Assembly: GCA_021809305.1 (NCBI GenBank)
Contig: JAKBAF010000065.1
Coordinates: 1-7,200, forward strand
Origin: a bacterium
GTDB lineage: Bacteria > Chlamydiota > Chlamydiia > Chlamydiales > JAFEGQ01
Reading direction: 5' to 3'
DNA: 7,200 nucleotides
Positions 5,564 through 7,200 of this stretch are shown piece by piece (the first letter of the stretch is position 1; every line of letters starts with the position of its first letter). The notes below the pieces were generated by a model. That model had not been told where the DNA came from and did not search any database. It saw nothing but the letters and a program-made list of their open reading frames with translations. A program made the translations under genes and the position numbers.

Positions 5564-7200
5564 CTATCTTCTAGAAACGACGCGCATCTCTCCTACTCCC
5601 CTTTTGCGATAGGCAAGCACGAGCAAACCACTCGTAATTAAGAGAAGTGTGGCAAGAAGGGCTACTTTTCTTGCCACTCCACTACTAGAAGAGTTTCCGA
5701 GCTCACGGATTTGATCAACGGTCGGCTTTTCTTCACTCTCGAGATTTGCTACCACACGATCATCACAAGAGAGGTCGTAGAGGATCCGCTTCAGGCGCCC
5801 CTCCTCTCTGATCCTCATCAAAAGCTGCGAGCCTCCATACAAGCTTAAAGGCGCAGCCGTGACAAATTCAGCCTCCTTGGCCGATGTAAAAGGAATCGTC
5901 GCCGTAATTCGGAGCGCACTTTCACTCCAGAAATAGCCCACAATGGAGCTCTCCTCCTCGATCGGTTTACGCCTTGCAAGGATTAGTAGTCCTGCCTCCT
6001 CTTTCATGAAAAGAGGAATCGCCTGCTCAATCTCACCCTCGATAGAGAGCTGCTCCCAGGGCTCGATGACCGGCCGCGCCTCTTGGGTAGCGGGCACCAG
6101 GTTATACATCGCGACCGTGCTTCTTCCCGGCACAAAGGAGTAGATAAGTGAGGCATCTCCTAAACTGCCCACGAACTGAGCTCTTTTTTTGATGGAGTCC
6201 CGAAGAGCGACCTGCAGATAGAACGACTCCTCTGTCTCAATGTTGCAGAGATGAAGATAGGCTCTGCCGCCACCCGAGGACCAATGTGGTTGGAGGCGGG
6301 ATAGGAGCCCACCAACTGGGGGGCAGAGGTGCGGGTGGGGAGGAGAGCCACTCGAGTAGGCCCAATACCGCCAACCGTGCAAGAGACCCGCTCGCGTGCG
6401 TATCGAACAAACATCCTCCGTTACCTCATGGCATAGCGGGGCCAGTTGCTGGCCTCCAACTGCAGGAAGCGGGGCCAGTTGCTGGCCTCCAACTGCAGGA
6501 GCAGTAAGATCATAAATAAACATTCCATTAAGGCTCAGTACCCCACCAAAGAGTGTGGACTCTTGCCAGAAAAAACTGGCTTGAATGTCTGCACCCTTGT
6601 GGCCCACACGACCGAGCGCTCTGACCTTCGGCAGCCCAATCATCGTCACACTCGCTCCCTCTGTAGAGGAGAGGCGAGCGTGGTAGAGCGGAACCTGGGT
6701 ATTTAAGTTAGCGGAATTGCTCTCCCAGAGGTACTCGCTTGCAAAGGCAAAGGGTTCTGGAATGAGTAGAACATGGACCACCCCTGCTAAATCGACCTGA
6801 GAGCCGAGCAGTACAAGTGGAGTTCTGATCTTTTCCGGCTCCTTTCCCTCAATAAAATCGGCGATCAGGGCGTCTTCTAAGGTGAGGATCACATCACCCT
6901 TCCCCTCCTCGCTAAGTCGTATCGCTCTCTTGCCTCCTTCGTCAATTAAGGCAACCCTTGCGCCTGAACGTCCTTGTACAAAGAGCTCCCGTAGGGCTTC
7001 ACTCCTGTTCATTGAAGGGGCCGCACAGGCGTAGTGGGCAGGATGATCGACCTTTTTAGGGTCAAGAGAGAAGAGCTCTTTATGATAGACCACTTTGAGG
7101 GTGCGTGAAAGAGGAAGGCGCCTGTCAGCTATGGCCTTCCATAGAGAGCTATCGCGCCCAACGTCCAAGAACAACTTACATACAGTGGAGGCGATCTGAA
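5564..7200 (-). CDS. F-box protein with propeller-like body and C-terminal transmembrane anchor (5' end outside window)
   Basis: The frame is open to the window edge. The TTG at 7174 is not the true start: the eight codons before it read QIASTVCK, and with the following LFLDVGRDSSLWK they give the second half of an F-box (compare VCKxF...D.SLW). About 544 residues are visible. The body is beta-rich. An aromatic motif recurs as EYLWES (near 6725), FFWQES (near 6567) and GYFWSES (near 5929), at spacings close to one and four times 53 residues, which suits kelch-type propeller blades. A hydrophobic segment VALLATLLLITSGLLVLA (5665-5612) followed by YRKRG is a C-terminal membrane anchor. The gene ends in TAG, with a back-up TAA three codons on. 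A perfect 33-bp tandem repeat lies at 6435-6500, and a segment of odd composition at about 6414-6320. Known F-box/propeller proteins use the propeller to bind substrates for ubiquitination. Confidence 0.7.
   Translation of the reverse strand, partial: QIASTVCKLFLDVGRDSSLWKAIADRRLPLSRTLKVVYHKELFSLDPKKVDHPAHYACAAPSMNRSEALRELFVQGRSGARVALIDEGGKRAIRLSEEGKGDVILTLEDALIADFIEGKEPEKIRTPLVLLGSQVDLAGVVHVLLIPEPFAFASEYLWESNSANLNTQVPLYHARLSSTEGASVTMIGLPKVRALGRVGHKGADIQASFFWQESTLFGGVLSLNGMFIYDLTAPAVGGQQLAPLPAVGGQQLAPLCHEVTEDVCSIRTRAGLLHGWRYWAYSSGSPPHPHLCPPVGGLLSRLQPHWSSGGGRAYLHLCNIETEESFYLQVALRDSIKKRAQFVGSLGDASLIYSFVPGRSTVAMYNLVPATQEARPVIEPWEQLSIEGEIEQAIPLFMKEEAGLLILARRKPIEEESSIVGYFWSESALRITATIPFTSAKEAEFVTAAPLSLYGGSQLLMRIREEGRLKRILYDLSCDDRVVANLESEEKPTVDQIRELGNSSSSGVARKVALLATLLLITSGLLVLAYRKRGVGEMRVVSRR
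6435..6500 (-). repeat. Two perfect 33-bp tandem copies inside the F-box/propeller gene
   Basis: Unit 1 (6435-6467) and unit 2 (6468-6500) are identical, each beginning AGCGGGGCCAGTTGCTGGCC on the plus strand. In the protein they give PAVGGQQLAPL twice. Since 33 is a multiple of three, the frame is kept. Each unit contains CAGTTG/CAACTG and GGCCAG/CTGGCC inverted pairs. Perfect identity points to a recent duplication that could change in copy number by slippage. Confidence 0.92.

Noticed and set aside
6435..6500. CRISPR array
   Set aside because: Two directly adjoining copies with no spacer, inside and in frame with a coding sequence; this is a tandem duplication.

Overview
The window looks like a piece of the genome of a host-associated, probably obligately intracellular bacterium that lives in amoebae or other eukaryotic cells. 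The evidence is the density of eukaryote-like modules: two F-box proteins, long ankyrin-repeat tracts and a caspase/gingipain-type (clan CD) protease domain, all in one 6 kb stretch on one strand. Such repertoires are known from amoeba-associated Chlamydiota, Legionellales, Amoebophilus and Holosporales. I favour a Chlamydia-like organism, but nothing here fixes the phylum.

All genes lie on the minus strand, so transcription runs from high to low coordinates. From 7200 down to 5564 is the 3' part of an F-box gene. Its F-box runs off the window edge. A beta-rich, propeller-like body follows, containing a perfect 33-bp tandem duplication, and the protein ends in a transmembrane anchor. A strong GC-rich inverted repeat (5478-5522) separates it from a short second F-box gene with degenerate ankyrin-like repeats (5401-4778). 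An AT-rich gap with a candidate terminator and a TATAAT box leads into a long gene (4607 to 1125). That gene encodes a basic NLS-like patch, a clan CD protease domain with a His/Cys pair, an unknown middle domain, a coiled coil and about ten ankyrin repeats. It is interrupted by a single in-frame TAG at 1961-1959, inside the third ankyrin repeat, and the repeat tract continues in the same frame for another 278 codons before the next stop.

Below that lie about 440 bp without a supportable gene but with several inverted repeats. Then comes a lower-GC type IV toxin-antitoxin operon: an AbiEi-family antitoxin (687-94) overlapping by four bases the start of an AbiEii-family nucleotidyltransferase toxin, which leaves the window. 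Its promoter is near consensus and placed so that the message would be leaderless, with an inverted repeat over the -35 box.

Reading them together: the three large genes look like a clustered set of host-directed effectors (two likely ubiquitin-ligase adaptors and one protease), beside a toxin-antitoxin module typical of an accessory island. The effector roles are inferred from domains; no secretion signal is visible.
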